Assembly (NCBI GenBank): GCA_045110475.1
Contig: JBGCGC010000050.1
Span: forward strand, 81,590 to 145,589
Direction: 5' to 3'
Length of the DNA: 64,000 nt
Source: Granulosicoccus sp045110475
GTDB taxonomy: Bacteria; Pseudomonadota; Gammaproteobacteria; Granulosicoccales; Granulosicoccaceae
Under the pieces are notes generated by a model. The model saw nothing but the letters and a program-made list of their open reading frames with translations. It was not told the DNA's origin and ran no database searches. The position numbers and the translations under genes were made by a program. Within the stretch, counting starts at the first letter, position 1; each line of letters opens with the position of its first letter. Below are positions 24,974 through 34,008 of the stretch, in pieces.

Positions 24974-25513
24974 ATGTTATCCACACTACGGCTATTGAAT
25001 CAACGTATCGCAGTGCTTATAGGGATACTACTGCTTGTTTGTGCCGGAGTTGTAGTGGTGGATATCGTCTTGCGTCGCTTCGGGGGGCACTCGTTTGGCG
25101 GCACCGATGAAATTAGCGGATACGTAATGGCCATCGCAACGTCATGGGGTATGAGCTACACGCTGCTGGAGCTTGGCCATGTGCGTATCGATTTGCTACG
25201 GGGGCGTGTTGGTGAGTTGGGGCGAGCGTTGTTCGATTTGTTCTCCATGCTGATATTGTCTGGTGTTATAACAATCATTGCCGTTCGCTGCTGGCCCGTA
25301 CTGGCGCGTTCTCTGGAAAATGGTTCTCGTGCAAACACGCCGTTGGAAACTCCTCTGGCGCTGGTACAGGCTCCGTGGTTTGCGGGGTGGGTTTTTTTCG
25401 CGATAGTGTCGTGGCTGACTTTTATCGCAGCCATGATGATGATCATCAGGAAAGAATTCTCATCTGCTGAATCGGCAATAGGTTTCGTTGGTGAAGAGCG
25501 CGAACACCTATGA
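24974..25513 (+). CDS. dctQ: TRAP small permease subunit (DctQ family)
   Basis: The product is 179 residues with four hydrophobic segments (about residues 13-33, 50-70, 90-112 and 132-155). The family block VVDIVLRRFGGHSFGGTDEI is present, followed by GHVRIDLLRGRV. Its last four bases overlap the start of the large permease gene (ATGA), indicating translational coupling. It forms the membrane complex with the DctM subunit encoded next. Confidence 0.9.
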   Translation: MLSTLRLLNQRIAVLIGILLLVCAGVVVVDIVLRRFGGHSFGGTDEISGYVMAIATSWGMSYTLLELGHVRIDLLRGRVGELGRALFDLFSMLILSGVITIIAVRCWPVLARSLENGSRANTPLETPLALVQAPWFAGWVFFAIVSWLTFIAAMMMIIRKEFSSAESAIGFVGEEREHL

Positions 25514-26793
25514 TCACTTTTCTGTCAGTTGCTTTGCTCGGGTTGTTGTGTCTGTCGATTCCGGTAGGCATCGTGCTGTTCTTGCTGGCAGTTGGTGTGG
25601 ATACTTTTTTCAGTCCCTTCCCATTGATAAAAGGGCTGGGCAATCTGGTCTGGTCCACATCCAACAATGCAACATTGATCGCTATTCCGTTTTTTGTTCT
25701 TCTGGGTGAAATTTTGGTACGTTCAGGGATAGCAACTCGCACCTATAGCGCACTTGATCGATGGGTTAGCTGGTTGCCTGGTGGTCTTGTGCATGCCAAT
25801 ATCGCCACCGCCTGCATGTTCTCGGCAACATCGGGTTCATCAGTAGCAACTGCTGCAACGGTTGCAACGGTTGCCATGCCACAGGCCGAAAAGCTCGGTT
25901 ACGATCCGCGGCTTTTTTCAGGGGCGATAGCGGCAGGTGGCACATTGGGTATCATGATTCCCCCATCGATAAACCTTATCGTTTATGGCTTTCTTACCCA
26001 GACCTCCATACCCAGATTGTTCCTTGCTGGTCTGGTTCCCGGTATTGCGCTAGCCATTGGATTCATGATTGTGACGTTGATTCTGTGTGCTATAAGGCCT
26101 TCATTGGGCGGTTCCAGACGCCTGTTTACACTGGTAGAGCGAATGGGTGCTCTGATTCAGTTAATACCCATCCTATTACTATTTACAATGATCATAGGCA
26201 CAATATATAAAGGCTGGGCAACACCAACTGAAGCGGCAGCGGTGGGTGTCGCCGGTGCTATTGCCATTGCAGCGGCATTTGGTGGAGTCAGCTTCAAGAT
26301 GTTTCGAGAAGCCATACTTGGCACGGTTAAAATCACTTCCATGATCATGCTTGTGATCATCGGAGCTTCGTTCCTCAACTTCACGTTGGCATCTGCTGGA
26401 TTGGGCAACGAACTTGAGAGCTTTCTTAATGGTCTGGGTCTGACACCCTTAATGACCATGCTGGTCGTGGTCTGTATCTATATCGTATTGGGTTTCTTCA
26501 TAGAAACCTTGTCTCTGATGGTCGTGACAATTCCGATCATTGTGCCGCTGGTTGTCGCGCAAGGCTTTGATCCAATATGGTTTGGTATTCTAATGATTGT
26601 GCTGGTGGAAATGGCGCTGATAACTCCACCAGTTGGATTAAATCTGTATGTGGTACAGGGTGCGCGCAAGACCGGAGCCATGAGCGAAGTCATGGTAGGT
26701 GTCATCCCTTATGCTCTGACCATGCTGTTGATGGTTGCCGCGCTCATTGCCTTTCCCCAGATTGCTTTGTGGTTACCGGATGCCTTGCAGTAG
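25510..26793 (+). CDS. dctM: TRAP large permease subunit (DctM family)
   Basis: This is a sodium-coupled permease of 427 residues with about 12 hydrophobic segments, the standard DctM length. It has the first re-entrant loop ACMFSATSGSSVATAATVATV, the GAIAAGGTLGIMIPPSINLIVYG block, TPTEAAAVGVAGA, and the second re-entrant loop ALITPPVGLNLYVVQG. Together with the overlapping DctQ and upstream DctP it makes a complete second TRAP system. No gene follows on this strand for about 270 bases. Confidence 0.93.
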   Translation: MITFLSVALLGLLCLSIPVGIVLFLLAVGVDTFFSPFPLIKGLGNLVWSTSNNATLIAIPFFVLLGEILVRSGIATRTYSALDRWVSWLPGGLVHANIATACMFSATSGSSVATAATVATVAMPQAEKLGYDPRLFSGAIAAGGTLGIMIPPSINLIVYGFLTQTSIPRLFLAGLVPGIALAIGFMIVTLILCAIRPSLGGSRRLFTLVERMGALIQLIPILLLFTMIIGTIYKGWATPTEAAAVGVAGAIAIAAAFGGVSFKMFREAILGTVKITSMIMLVIIGASFLNFTLASAGLGNELESFLNGLGLTPLMTMLVVVCIYIVLGFFIETLSLMVVTIPIIVPLVVAQGFDPIWFGILMIVLVEMALITPPVGLNLYVVQGARKTGAMSEVMVGVIPYALTMLLMVAALIAFPQIALWLPDALQ

Positions 26794-27063
26794 TAGGGCC
26801 GGGACTCTGTGCAGTACGTGAGACAGCACGTTTTGATCCGGATAGAGTGTACGTGGCAATTCATGACTAATCCAAGCTATAGCTCGATATCCACAGCAGC
26901 GGCTTTGCCTGAAATTTTATCCAGTCTGTTCAAGCCTGAGTTGCGCAAGCGGACGATGGTTAAATCTCATCTCGTGTAGCGCAATTAAAAAAGAGGTCAA
27001 GTAACAGGTAGAATGCGCTGAAAGCCCTTAGGAGTCGCACTCATTCAGTTACTTCCAGACTCA

Positions 27064-29520
27064 TTGTTGTCTCTGCCTGTTATGGCAATTGCTTCAAAAA
27101 TTGTCAGTGCGCTGGATGATGGGAACGTTATTCTCCGTGCGCAGCCCGGTGCAGGTAAAAGTACTGCACTGCCTCTGGCGCTTCTTTCAAGGATAGAAAC
27201 GGGTGGCAAGATCATCATGCTTGAGCCACGCAGACTGGCAGCTCGGGCGGTAGCAGAGCGTCTGGCATTTCATTTAAATGAAAAGGTTGGGCAGCGCATC
27301 GGATTGCGGATGCGTTCTGATACCCGCGTATCCGGTACCACGCAACTGGAAGTCGTGACCGAAGGTGTGCTGACCAGAATCTTGCAGCAGGACCCTGCGC
27401 TTGAAGGAGTTGCGTTGGTGATCTTTGATGAATTCCATGAACGCAGTTTGCACGCAGATCTGGCTATGGCATTGTGTCTTGAGGTTCAGCAGGCGCTACG
27501 CGATGATCTGCGATTGCTGCTGATGTCAGCGACACTGGATGCTGGAAAAATTCACGAAGTGCTGAGCGGTGCGAGCGACCTTGATTGTCCAGTCAAACAA
27601 CATCCGGTGGATATCAGGTATCTGGGTGAGAGTTCCGACCGTCTTCCCCAACAGATACTTCGCGCAGTGCTTGCGGCCATTGACAAGCACTTTGGCGATA
27701 TTCTGGTATTTCTGCCCGGTGTGGCAGAGATCAGGCACACAGCCAGACTAATGTCTGAAAGAATCGATTGTTCATCGAATGAAATTCTCGAGCTACACAG
27801 CGGAATCGGAGCGCAGGCTCAACGTCGAGCAACGGCGCCATCATCAAGTCACCTAAGACGGATCATTCTCGCCACCAGCCTTGCGGAGACATCTATTACG
27901 ATCGTTGGTGTCAACATCGTTATAGATTCAGGCCTTGAGCGACGCGGCCGTATTGATATCAGCACCGGTGCGCAATTGCTTGAGACGGTATCGGCCAGTC
28001 AGGCCAGTGCCAAACAACGTGCCGGGCGTGCGGGCAGGACTGAACCGGGTATCTGCTATCGACTCTGGGGGGAAGAAGGGCATGCTCGCCGCGCAGCTAA
28101 CTGGCAGCCGGAGATTCTGCGTGCAGACCTGGCCCCACTTGTTGTTGAGCTGGGACTATGGGGTACCTCTGATATACAGGCGCTGCCTTGGCTGGAAGCA
28201 CCACCGGCAGCAGGATTGAACAGAGCCAGAACACTGCTTTCGAGTCTGGGTGTGTTGGAGGGTGGTCAGTTGACGGCTCATGGACGCACCGTAGCCGCTT
28301 TGCCCGTGCATCCCAGGTTGGCTCACATGCTGCTCTGGGCTGCCAGACACGGAGCGACGCGCATGGCCTGCGAAGCTGCTGTATGGCTGGAAGAACAAAG
28401 AACAATGGCCGGTATGGTTGATGTTGAACTCATGCTGCGCGCACCGATGACGAGTTTGATGAAGCGTCGTGTCCAACAACTGCTTACACGGGTTGGTGAG
28501 CACGTCGTGTCGTTCAGCTTGCACACCCCTATGCCCTCGCTGGGTGTCGTTCTGGCTCAAGCTTTCCCCGACTGGATTGCTCTGCGCCGCCGCGGAGAGC
28601 CAGGACGATTTCTGCTGGCTTGTGGTGCCGGTGTCACATTGCCCGGCGATGATCCTCTCGCACATTGTCAGTGGCTGGTTGCCGTGCAATTGGGTGGTAC
28701 GGGAAGCCGGGCGCGGGTTTTCAAGGCCGTGACTCTGGATATCGAAGAGCTGCAAGTGTGTTCACCGGACATTTTCACCAGGATCGATCATCTTGAATGG
28801 GATAACACTCAGCAGAGAGTGGTGGGGGAATATCGACTGATGCTCGGCAGTCTTGTCGTCAATGCTCGACAAATGCAACGCATCAGTGACCTTGATAAGG
28901 CGCATGGGCTGATGTCTGGTATCAGAAGCCAGGGGATGGACTGTCTACCGTGGTGTGAAGAGAGCCGCGAATGGCAGGCAAGAGTACAGCGGATAAAACC
29001 GCTTGCGAGCTCTGTAGTATCAAGTGAGTGGCCAGATGTCAGTGACGATGGGCTTTTAGCGTCGCTTGACCAGTGGTTGTTGCCATTCCTGTCAGGCATT
29101 GGATCCATGAAGGCATTGCAACAACTGGATTTGTTGAAGATCCTGAAAGCGATGCTTGATTATCGTCAGCAGGCTTTACTCGATGAGTGGCTTCCGCAAC
29201 GCTATACCGTGCCTAGTGGATCGAGCATAAGACTCTCATATTTAGGGCAAGGCAATCCGGTACTGTCGGTAAAGCTGCAGGAAATGCTCGGATGTGCAGA
29301 GAATCCGGCGGTCGCGCAGGGAAAAGTTGTTCTGACCGTTGAATTATTGTCGCCTGCGCGCCGACCCGTGCAGATAACCGAAGATCTGGCTAATTTCTGG
29401 AATAACAGCTATCCCGCGGTAAAGAAGGAGATGGCAGGCCGCTACCCGAAGCATATCTGGCCGGATGACCCATTGCAGGCGCAGGCAACGTCACGGGCCA
29501 AGCCTCGAAAACCGCGGTAA
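27064..29520 (+). CDS. hrpB: ATP-dependent RNA helicase HrpB
   Basis: This is a DEAH-type superfamily 2 helicase of 818 residues, the typical HrpB length. Motifs in order: Walker A QPGAGKSTALPL (about residues 28-39), LEPRRLAARAVA (motif Ia), DEFHERSLHADLAMAL (motif II in the DEFH form usual for HrpB), MSATLD (motif III), ATSLAETSITI (motif V) and QRAGRAGRTEPG (motif VI). The helicase-associated domain follows, with a C-terminal HrpB domain ending in YPKHIWPDDP. Two tandem TTG codons (27064, 27067) are the first starts within family similarity. An AGGAG at 27030-27034 sits well upstream, so the real start is uncertain. Confidence 0.93.
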   Translation: MLSLPVMAIASKIVSALDDGNVILRAQPGAGKSTALPLALLSRIETGGKIIMLEPRRLAARAVAERLAFHLNEKVGQRIGLRMRSDTRVSGTTQLEVVTEGVLTRILQQDPALEGVALVIFDEFHERSLHADLAMALCLEVQQALRDDLRLLLMSATLDAGKIHEVLSGASDLDCPVKQHPVDIRYLGESSDRLPQQILRAVLAAIDKHFGDILVFLPGVAEIRHTARLMSERIDCSSNEILELHSGIGAQAQRRATAPSSSHLRRIILATSLAETSITIVGVNIVIDSGLERRGRIDISTGAQLLETVSASQASAKQRAGRAGRTEPGICYRLWGEEGHARRAANWQPEILRADLAPLVVELGLWGTSDIQALPWLEAPPAAGLNRARTLLSSLGVLEGGQLTAHGRTVAALPVHPRLAHMLLWAARHGATRMACEAAVWLEEQRTMAGMVDVELMLRAPMTSLMKRRVQQLLTRVGEHVVSFSLHTPMPSLGVVLAQAFPDWIALRRRGEPGRFLLACGAGVTLPGDDPLAHCQWLVAVQLGGTGSRARVFKAVTLDIEELQVCSPDIFTRIDHLEWDNTQQRVVGEYRLMLGSLVVNARQMQRISDLDKAHGLMSGIRSQGMDCLPWCEESREWQARVQRIKPLASSVVSSEWPDVSDDGLLASLDQWLLPFLSGIGSMKALQQLDLLKILKAMLDYRQQALLDEWLPQRYTVPSGSSIRLSYLGQGNPVLSVKLQEMLGCAENPAVAQGKVVLTVELLSPARRPVQITEDLANFWNNSYPAVKKEMAGRYPKHIWPDDPLQAQATSRAKPRKPR

Positions 29521-29693
29521 GTTGCTGGTTCCAGAGCATGGACTTACGTTCTGCTCGTTCAATTTTGTAGCAATTACTCAAAGCTAGCGCTTTGCCGTTT
29601 ACAATAGCGGGATAACTGAGGGGCCCGGATGGTGCCTGCACCGGCTGAACCACCCCTGATCCCTGACGGCTTGCAATAGTGGAGTTTGACCAG

Positions 29694-31928
29694 ATGCCAG
29701 ATAACAAACAGAAAATTATCTACACCCTCACTGACGAAGCGCCGCAGCTCGCTACGGCCTCTTTCCTGCCGATAGTCCGCACATTTGCGAATGCTGCAGG
29801 CATAGAGGTGGGACTGAGCGATATTTCGGTGGCGGCCCGTGTGCTCGCCGAATTCCCGGATTACCTAACCGAAGAGCAGAAAGTGCCGGACAATCTTGCC
29901 GAGTTGGGCCGCCTGACTCAGGACCCGAATACCAACATCATCAAGCTGCCTAATATCAGTGCATCGGTACAGCAACTCAAGGCGTGTATCAAGGAACTCC
30001 AGGACAAAGGCTATGCCATACCTGATTTCCCAGATGACCCGCAAACCGATGAGGAAAACGAAGTACGGCGTCGCTACGGCAGGAGTCTGGGAAGTGCCGT
30101 AAATCCTGTATTACGTGAAGGTAATTCGGACAGGCGAGCACCAAAAGCGGTAAAGAACTTTGCGCGTAAGCATCCGCACTCCATGGGTGAATGGAAACAA
30201 TGGTCACGTACTCATGTCTCTCACATGCATAGTGGCGATTTTTATCATGGAGAGCAGTCACTGACTCTGGATAAAGCGTGCAAAGTCAGGATGGAGCTGG
30301 TAGCTGACGGTGGTGAAACACATGTTCTCAAGCCCGAAATCCCGCTGCAGGCCGATGAAGTCGTTGATCTGATGTTCATGAGTAAAGAAGCTTTGTGTGA
30401 CTTCTACGAACGAGAGATGGAAGACTGTCGCGAGTCCGGAATTCTGTTTTCATTGCATGTCAAGGCCACCATGATGAAGGTGTCTCATCCCATCGTGTTT
30501 GGGCATGCGGTAAGAATTTATTACAAGGATGCCTTTGAAAAGCATGGCGCTTATTTCGATGAGCTGGGTATTAATGTCAACAACGGGATGGCAACGCTCT
30601 ATGAAAAAATCGCGACCTTGCCAGCGTCAAAGCGTGAAGAGATCGAACGTGATCTGCATGCTTGTCAGATTCACCGACCGCGTCTTGCCATGGTTGATTC
30701 GTCAAAAGGAATCACAAATTTTCATTCTCCCAGTGACGTCATAGTCGATGCTTCAATGCCAGCCATGATCAGGTCTGGTGGCCAGATGTGGGGTGGTGAT
30801 GGAAAATTGTATGACTGTAAGGCCGTTATGCCTGAGTCAACCTTCGCTCGTATCTATCAGGAGGTCATTAATTTCTGTAAATGGCATGGCAATTTTGATC
30901 CAGCCACAATGGGTACTGTGCCTAACGTGGGTCTCATGGCGCAGAAGGCTGAAGAATATGGATCGCACGATAAAACCTTCGAGGCTTCAGAAGCAGGCCT
31001 TGCACGTATTACCGACATCGAGAGCGGCGAGGTGTTGCTGGAGCGTCGTGTTGAAGAGGGTGATATCTGGCGCATGTGTCAGACCAAGGATGCGCCTATT
31101 CGTGATTGGGTCAAACTTGCAGTACGTCGTGCTCGTGAATCTGACACCCCGGTGGTTTTCTGGCTTGACCCCTACCGCCCACATGAGAATGAGCTAATAA
31201 ATAAAGTCGAGATGTATCTTCAAGATCACGACACAAAAGGTCTTAATATTCAAATTATGTCGCAAGTACGCGCAATGCGCTATACGCTGGAGCGTGTAGC
31301 CAGAGGGCTGGATACCATCAGCGCCACTGGTAACATTCTGCGCGATTACCTGACAGACCTGTTCCCGATTCTGGAGTTGGGTACCAGCGCAAAAATGCTT
31401 TCGGTTGTGCCTCTCATGGAAGGCGGTGGTCTGTTCGAAACAGGTGCTGGAGGTTCTGCCCCGAAGCACGTACAACAATTACTTGAAGAGAACCACCTGC
31501 GTTGGGATTCGCTGGGTGAATTTCTGGCGTTGGCGGTTTCTATCGAAGAGATCGGTATCAAACACGGTAACAGCAAAGCCAAGATTCTTGCCAACACGCT
31601 GGATGCGGCCACGGGCCGATTGCTGGATAATGGCAAGTCCCCATCGCGCAAGGTCGGGCAACTGGATAATCGAGGCAGCCATTTCTATCTTTGCCTGTAT
31701 TGGGCAGAGGAAATTGCCAATCAAAAGGATGATGCACAGCTAGCCGCCCATTTCAAACCATTGTTTGATCAACTGACGGAAAAAGAGACGCAGATTGTAG
31801 ACGAGCTTAATTCTGTGCAGGGTAAGCCGGTTGATATTGGTGGCTATTACTTCGCCGACCAGGCGGCGTGTGAAAAGATCATGAGGCCTAGTCAGACCTT
31901 CAATAGCATTTTGAACAGCGCCGGTTAA
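29694..31928 (+). CDS. icd: Monomeric NADP-dependent isocitrate dehydrogenase
   Basis: The product is 744 residues from the ATG at 29694, matching the monomeric IDH class (about 740 residues) and distinct from the dimeric 45-kDa enzyme. Diagnostic blocks are IIYTLTDEAPQLATASFLPI at the N-terminus, LREGNSDRRAPKAVKNFARK with the substrate-contacting Ser/Asn/Asp/Arg, and VSHPIVFGHAVRIYYKDAF. VFWLDPYRPHENELI, GNILRDYLTDLFPILELGTS and LDNRGSHFYLCLYWA complete the pattern. It converts isocitrate and NADP to 2-oxoglutarate, CO2 and NADPH in the TCA cycle. An in-frame GTG at 29679 is less likely. It appears monocistronic and is followed by a large hairpin repeat. Confidence 0.96.
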   Translation: MPDNKQKIIYTLTDEAPQLATASFLPIVRTFANAAGIEVGLSDISVAARVLAEFPDYLTEEQKVPDNLAELGRLTQDPNTNIIKLPNISASVQQLKACIKELQDKGYAIPDFPDDPQTDEENEVRRRYGRSLGSAVNPVLREGNSDRRAPKAVKNFARKHPHSMGEWKQWSRTHVSHMHSGDFYHGEQSLTLDKACKVRMELVADGGETHVLKPEIPLQADEVVDLMFMSKEALCDFYEREMEDCRESGILFSLHVKATMMKVSHPIVFGHAVRIYYKDAFEKHGAYFDELGINVNNGMATLYEKIATLPASKREEIERDLHACQIHRPRLAMVDSSKGITNFHSPSDVIVDASMPAMIRSGGQMWGGDGKLYDCKAVMPESTFARIYQEVINFCKWHGNFDPATMGTVPNVGLMAQKAEEYGSHDKTFEASEAGLARITDIESGEVLLERRVEEGDIWRMCQTKDAPIRDWVKLAVRRARESDTPVVFWLDPYRPHENELINKVEMYLQDHDTKGLNIQIMSQVRAMRYTLERVARGLDTISATGNILRDYLTDLFPILELGTSAKMLSVVPLMEGGGLFETGAGGSAPKHVQQLLEENHLRWDSLGEFLALAVSIEEIGIKHGNSKAKILANTLDAATGRLLDNGKSPSRKVGQLDNRGSHFYLCLYWAEEIANQKDDAQLAAHFKPLFDQLTEKETQIVDELNSVQGKPVDIGGYYFADQAACEKIMRPSQTFNSILNSAG

Positions 31929-31937
31929 TACTTAGCT

Positions 31938-32105
31938 CCTAGCCTGGATTATTCATGAAACGCCAAATCCTTTCACCAGGCCCTTTGTTTGTAGCGGATT
32001 TCGTGAAGGAGCGGAATACAGACTGTATTTCCGACTGAACGAAATTCGCTACGGACGAAGGGAATGCGGAAGGATTTGGTGATTTCATGAATAATCCAGG
32101 CTAGG
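31938..32105. repeat. 168-bp near-perfect palindromic element (MITE/REP-like) after icd
   Basis: The whole 168 bases fold into one nested hairpin. The outer arms are 31938-31974 and 32069-32105 and both begin CCTAGCCTGGATTATTCATG; the first 23 bases are identical. The inner arms 31981-32004 and 32039-32062 match in about 20 of 24 positions, and the centre is GGAATAC/GTATTTCC. There is no reading frame inside. Partial copies of its terminus occur at 1756, 5136, 43318 and 49148. This fits a non-autonomous mobile or REP-type element. Confidence 0.82.
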
Positions 32106-32110
32106 GTTTC

Positions 32111-32144
32111 AAAAAATTGACCCTCGGCATCCTTGCCGAGGGTC
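32111..32144 (-). terminator. Rho-independent terminator, minus-strand orientation
   Basis: A perfect 11-bp stem (GACCCTCGGCA / TGCCGAGGGTC, 32119-32129 and 32134-32144) with a 4-base loop is followed on the minus strand by a run of six T (A-run at 32111-32116 on plus). It would stop transcription coming leftward from the decayed GlxA-type regulator gene, about 260 bases away, before it enters icd antisense. Confidence 0.7.
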
Positions 32145-32401
32145 AGGTGCTATCCGTAGCACGGTATCCGGTGCAGAGCATCCTTGCTCCCGAGTGGCTC
32201 ATTCCTTGAACCGCATTGCCTCCTGGCGTGATCGATACCGGATCCACGATCTTCCCTGACCGCAAGAGCATTATGCTCGGCAACCTGACTTGGCGATATC
32301 AGAAAGGGATGGTTTTGCAGTAGGAAAATTCCGAAGCGTCATGGAATATGATCTGGGTCAGATGCAAAGTGTGTTGTATCTTGCACAAACAGGCCATGGA
32401 G

Positions 32402-33228
32402 CTAACGTTGTCTTGTTGCATGTATCTTCCGGTAGTGAAAAGGGGACATGTTCATCACACGTTGAAACGCCTGACGGAACGTTTCACCCGAATTAAAGCC
32501 GCTGCCAAGTGCCACCTCGTCGATAGAATCAAGAGAGTTCTCCAGTCTTGTGCGTGCACTATCAACTCGAATCCTTTCCAGCCATCGGGCAGGCGTTGTG
32601 CCCGTGCGTTCGCGAAATACGCGAGCCAGATGACGTTCACTCACCGATAAACGTTGTGCGAGTGCCTGATTGCTCAAATTGCCGGATGGATCTGCTGTTA
32701 TTTCCTTGAGCAGCTTCTCGAAACGATCTGTAGGTGCTGAATTTATCGGCAGCCGTTATGTATTTTCCACTTCTGATGAACAGTTCGTCTGATACTACAT
32801 CGACTTCGGGATATCGTTGTTGTAATTCGGCGGCATAGGCCCAGTGAGTAGTCGCACGCCGTTTTTTTTAGCAAGCCTGCTTCTGCAAGAAGAAAAGCCC
32901 CGGTGCATATCGACGATACACGTTTTGTACGTTTTGCCAACCGGGATAGCTGTTCAATTAAAAGTGTGTTTTCCAAGGCCTTGCGAAAGCCATCGCCACC
33001 GTTAATCAGCAAGGTATGCGGGCCTCGGATTGTCAGAAAATCAGTGTCGATTCCCACGCGCATTCCAGACTCGGAATTTATGTATTCGTGTTTTCCTGGT
33101 GTTGTTATCTGAATCTTGTACAACGGTTTTCCAGCTTGTTGATTGGCAATGGTAAAAACATCTCCGGGGCCGACGATATCCAGAAATCCGAACTGCTCAA
33201 AGACCAGAAAGGTCATTAATCTTGTCAT
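32402..33228 (-). pseudogene. Decayed GlxA/FtrA-type AraC-family regulator (DJ-1 domain plus HTH)
   Basis: Reading leftward from the ATG at 33228, the N-terminal DJ-1/PfpI domain is normal (TFLVFEQFGFLDIVGPGDVF ... VSSICTGAFLLAEAGLLKK). At an eight-A run (plus strand T-run near 32861-32868) the frame shifts; removing one base restores RRATTHWAYAAELQQRYPEV followed by DVVSDELFIRSGKYITAA. There a second lesion occurs near 32750. The expected GVTSAIDLALALIEEDHG-type segment is missing, and the sequence jumps in another frame to INSAPTDRFEKLLKEITADP and the C-terminal AraC helix-turn-helix (LSNQALAQRLSVSERHLARV ... FRQAFQRVMNMSPFHYR). A homopolymer frameshift plus an internal deletion of roughly 100 bases make a functional product unlikely. 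It is divergent from the intact DJ-1 gene at 33318. Confidence 0.85.
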
Positions 33229-33317
33229 GGTGTTTATTTGCACGAGATAGGATGGTTGTCTTAAATCCACCGAAATTTGTCATTGCAGACATCAGCTCGA
33301 TTCTACACACTAGTGCC

Positions 33318-33932
33318 ATGAAAATAACCATCATGCTTTTCGAGCAAGCAGATCTACTCGACTTTGGTGGGCCTTACGAGGTCTTTCTCACCGCTTCACG
33401 TCTCGCAGTTCGTGACGGATTGCCGGAGCCTTTCGACGTTACTACTGTGTCGTTGAATGGGCAGTCGATAACGGCCTACGGAGGTATGCAGATCGTGCCG
33501 CAGCGTTCTTTGGAACAGGCTGGACACTGTGATCTGCTGATCGTGCCGGGTGGTATCGATGTGGCAAAATTTCTGGCTGATAAACCACTGTTGAACAGTA
33601 TTGCCAAGATTGCCCACAACCCGGATACCGTTATTGCCAGTGTCTGTACGGGGGCCTTTATACTCGCCGAAGCCGGATTGCTGGACACGCTGCCCTGGAC
33701 AACCCACTGGGAGGATATCGACGATCTGGCCGGCATACTGGGTGACAAGGGTGCTCGTCGTCAAGTACATTGGGTCGATAGTGGCAATATCGTTACAGGT
33801 GCGGGTTTGTCATCAGGCATTGCAATGTCCTTGCATCTGGTAGAACGCTTTGCCTCTCTGGATCTGGCTGAGCGTACTGCTGTGCAGATTGGTTATCCAT
33901 GGCGATCAGACCCGCATATGACGGCTTACTGA
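33318..33932 (+). CDS. DJ-1/PfpI-family protein (isonitrile hydratase-like)
   Basis: The product is a 204-residue class I glutamine amidotransferase-like protein from the ATG at 33318. The longer frame back to 33222 has no family similarity. The nucleophile elbow is IASVCTGAFILAEAGLLD with C110; the conserved acidic residue near the N-terminus is in DFGGPYEVF, and TTHWEDIDDL follows the elbow as in GlxA-like proteins. It lacks the AraC helix-turn-helix, so it is a stand-alone enzyme of the type annotated as isonitrile hydratase or cyclohexyl-isocyanide hydratase. The true activity is unknown. It lies divergent to the decayed regulator, whose N-terminal domain is homologous to it, suggesting an old regulator-target or duplication relationship. 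Confidence 0.82.
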   Translation: MKITIMLFEQADLLDFGGPYEVFLTASRLAVRDGLPEPFDVTTVSLNGQSITAYGGMQIVPQRSLEQAGHCDLLIVPGGIDVAKFLADKPLLNSIAKIAHNPDTVIASVCTGAFILAEAGLLDTLPWTTHWEDIDDLAGILGDKGARRQVHWVDSGNIVTGAGLSSGIAMSLHLVERFASLDLAERTAVQIGYPWRSDPHMTAY

Positions 33933-34008
33933 TCCGTGCAGATAGTGGTATTCATGGCGTGCAAATATTGGTACGGTTTGCTCTTCCGGTCTCATCGTCT
34001 ACAAATTC

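Noticed and set aside
27043..27064. ATT start for hrpB placed 8 bases after AGGAG
   Set aside because: ATT initiation is very rare; spacing is suggestive but the TTG pair at 27064/27067 is the safer call.
28156..28755. 199-codon minus-strand ORF inside hrpB
   Set aside because: Shadow of a well-conserved helicase gene; no domain seen.
32013..32032. Origin-like or attachment-site interpretation of the central palindrome
   Set aside because: It is the hairpin tip of the 168-bp repeat, and no integrase, tRNA or replication gene is nearby.
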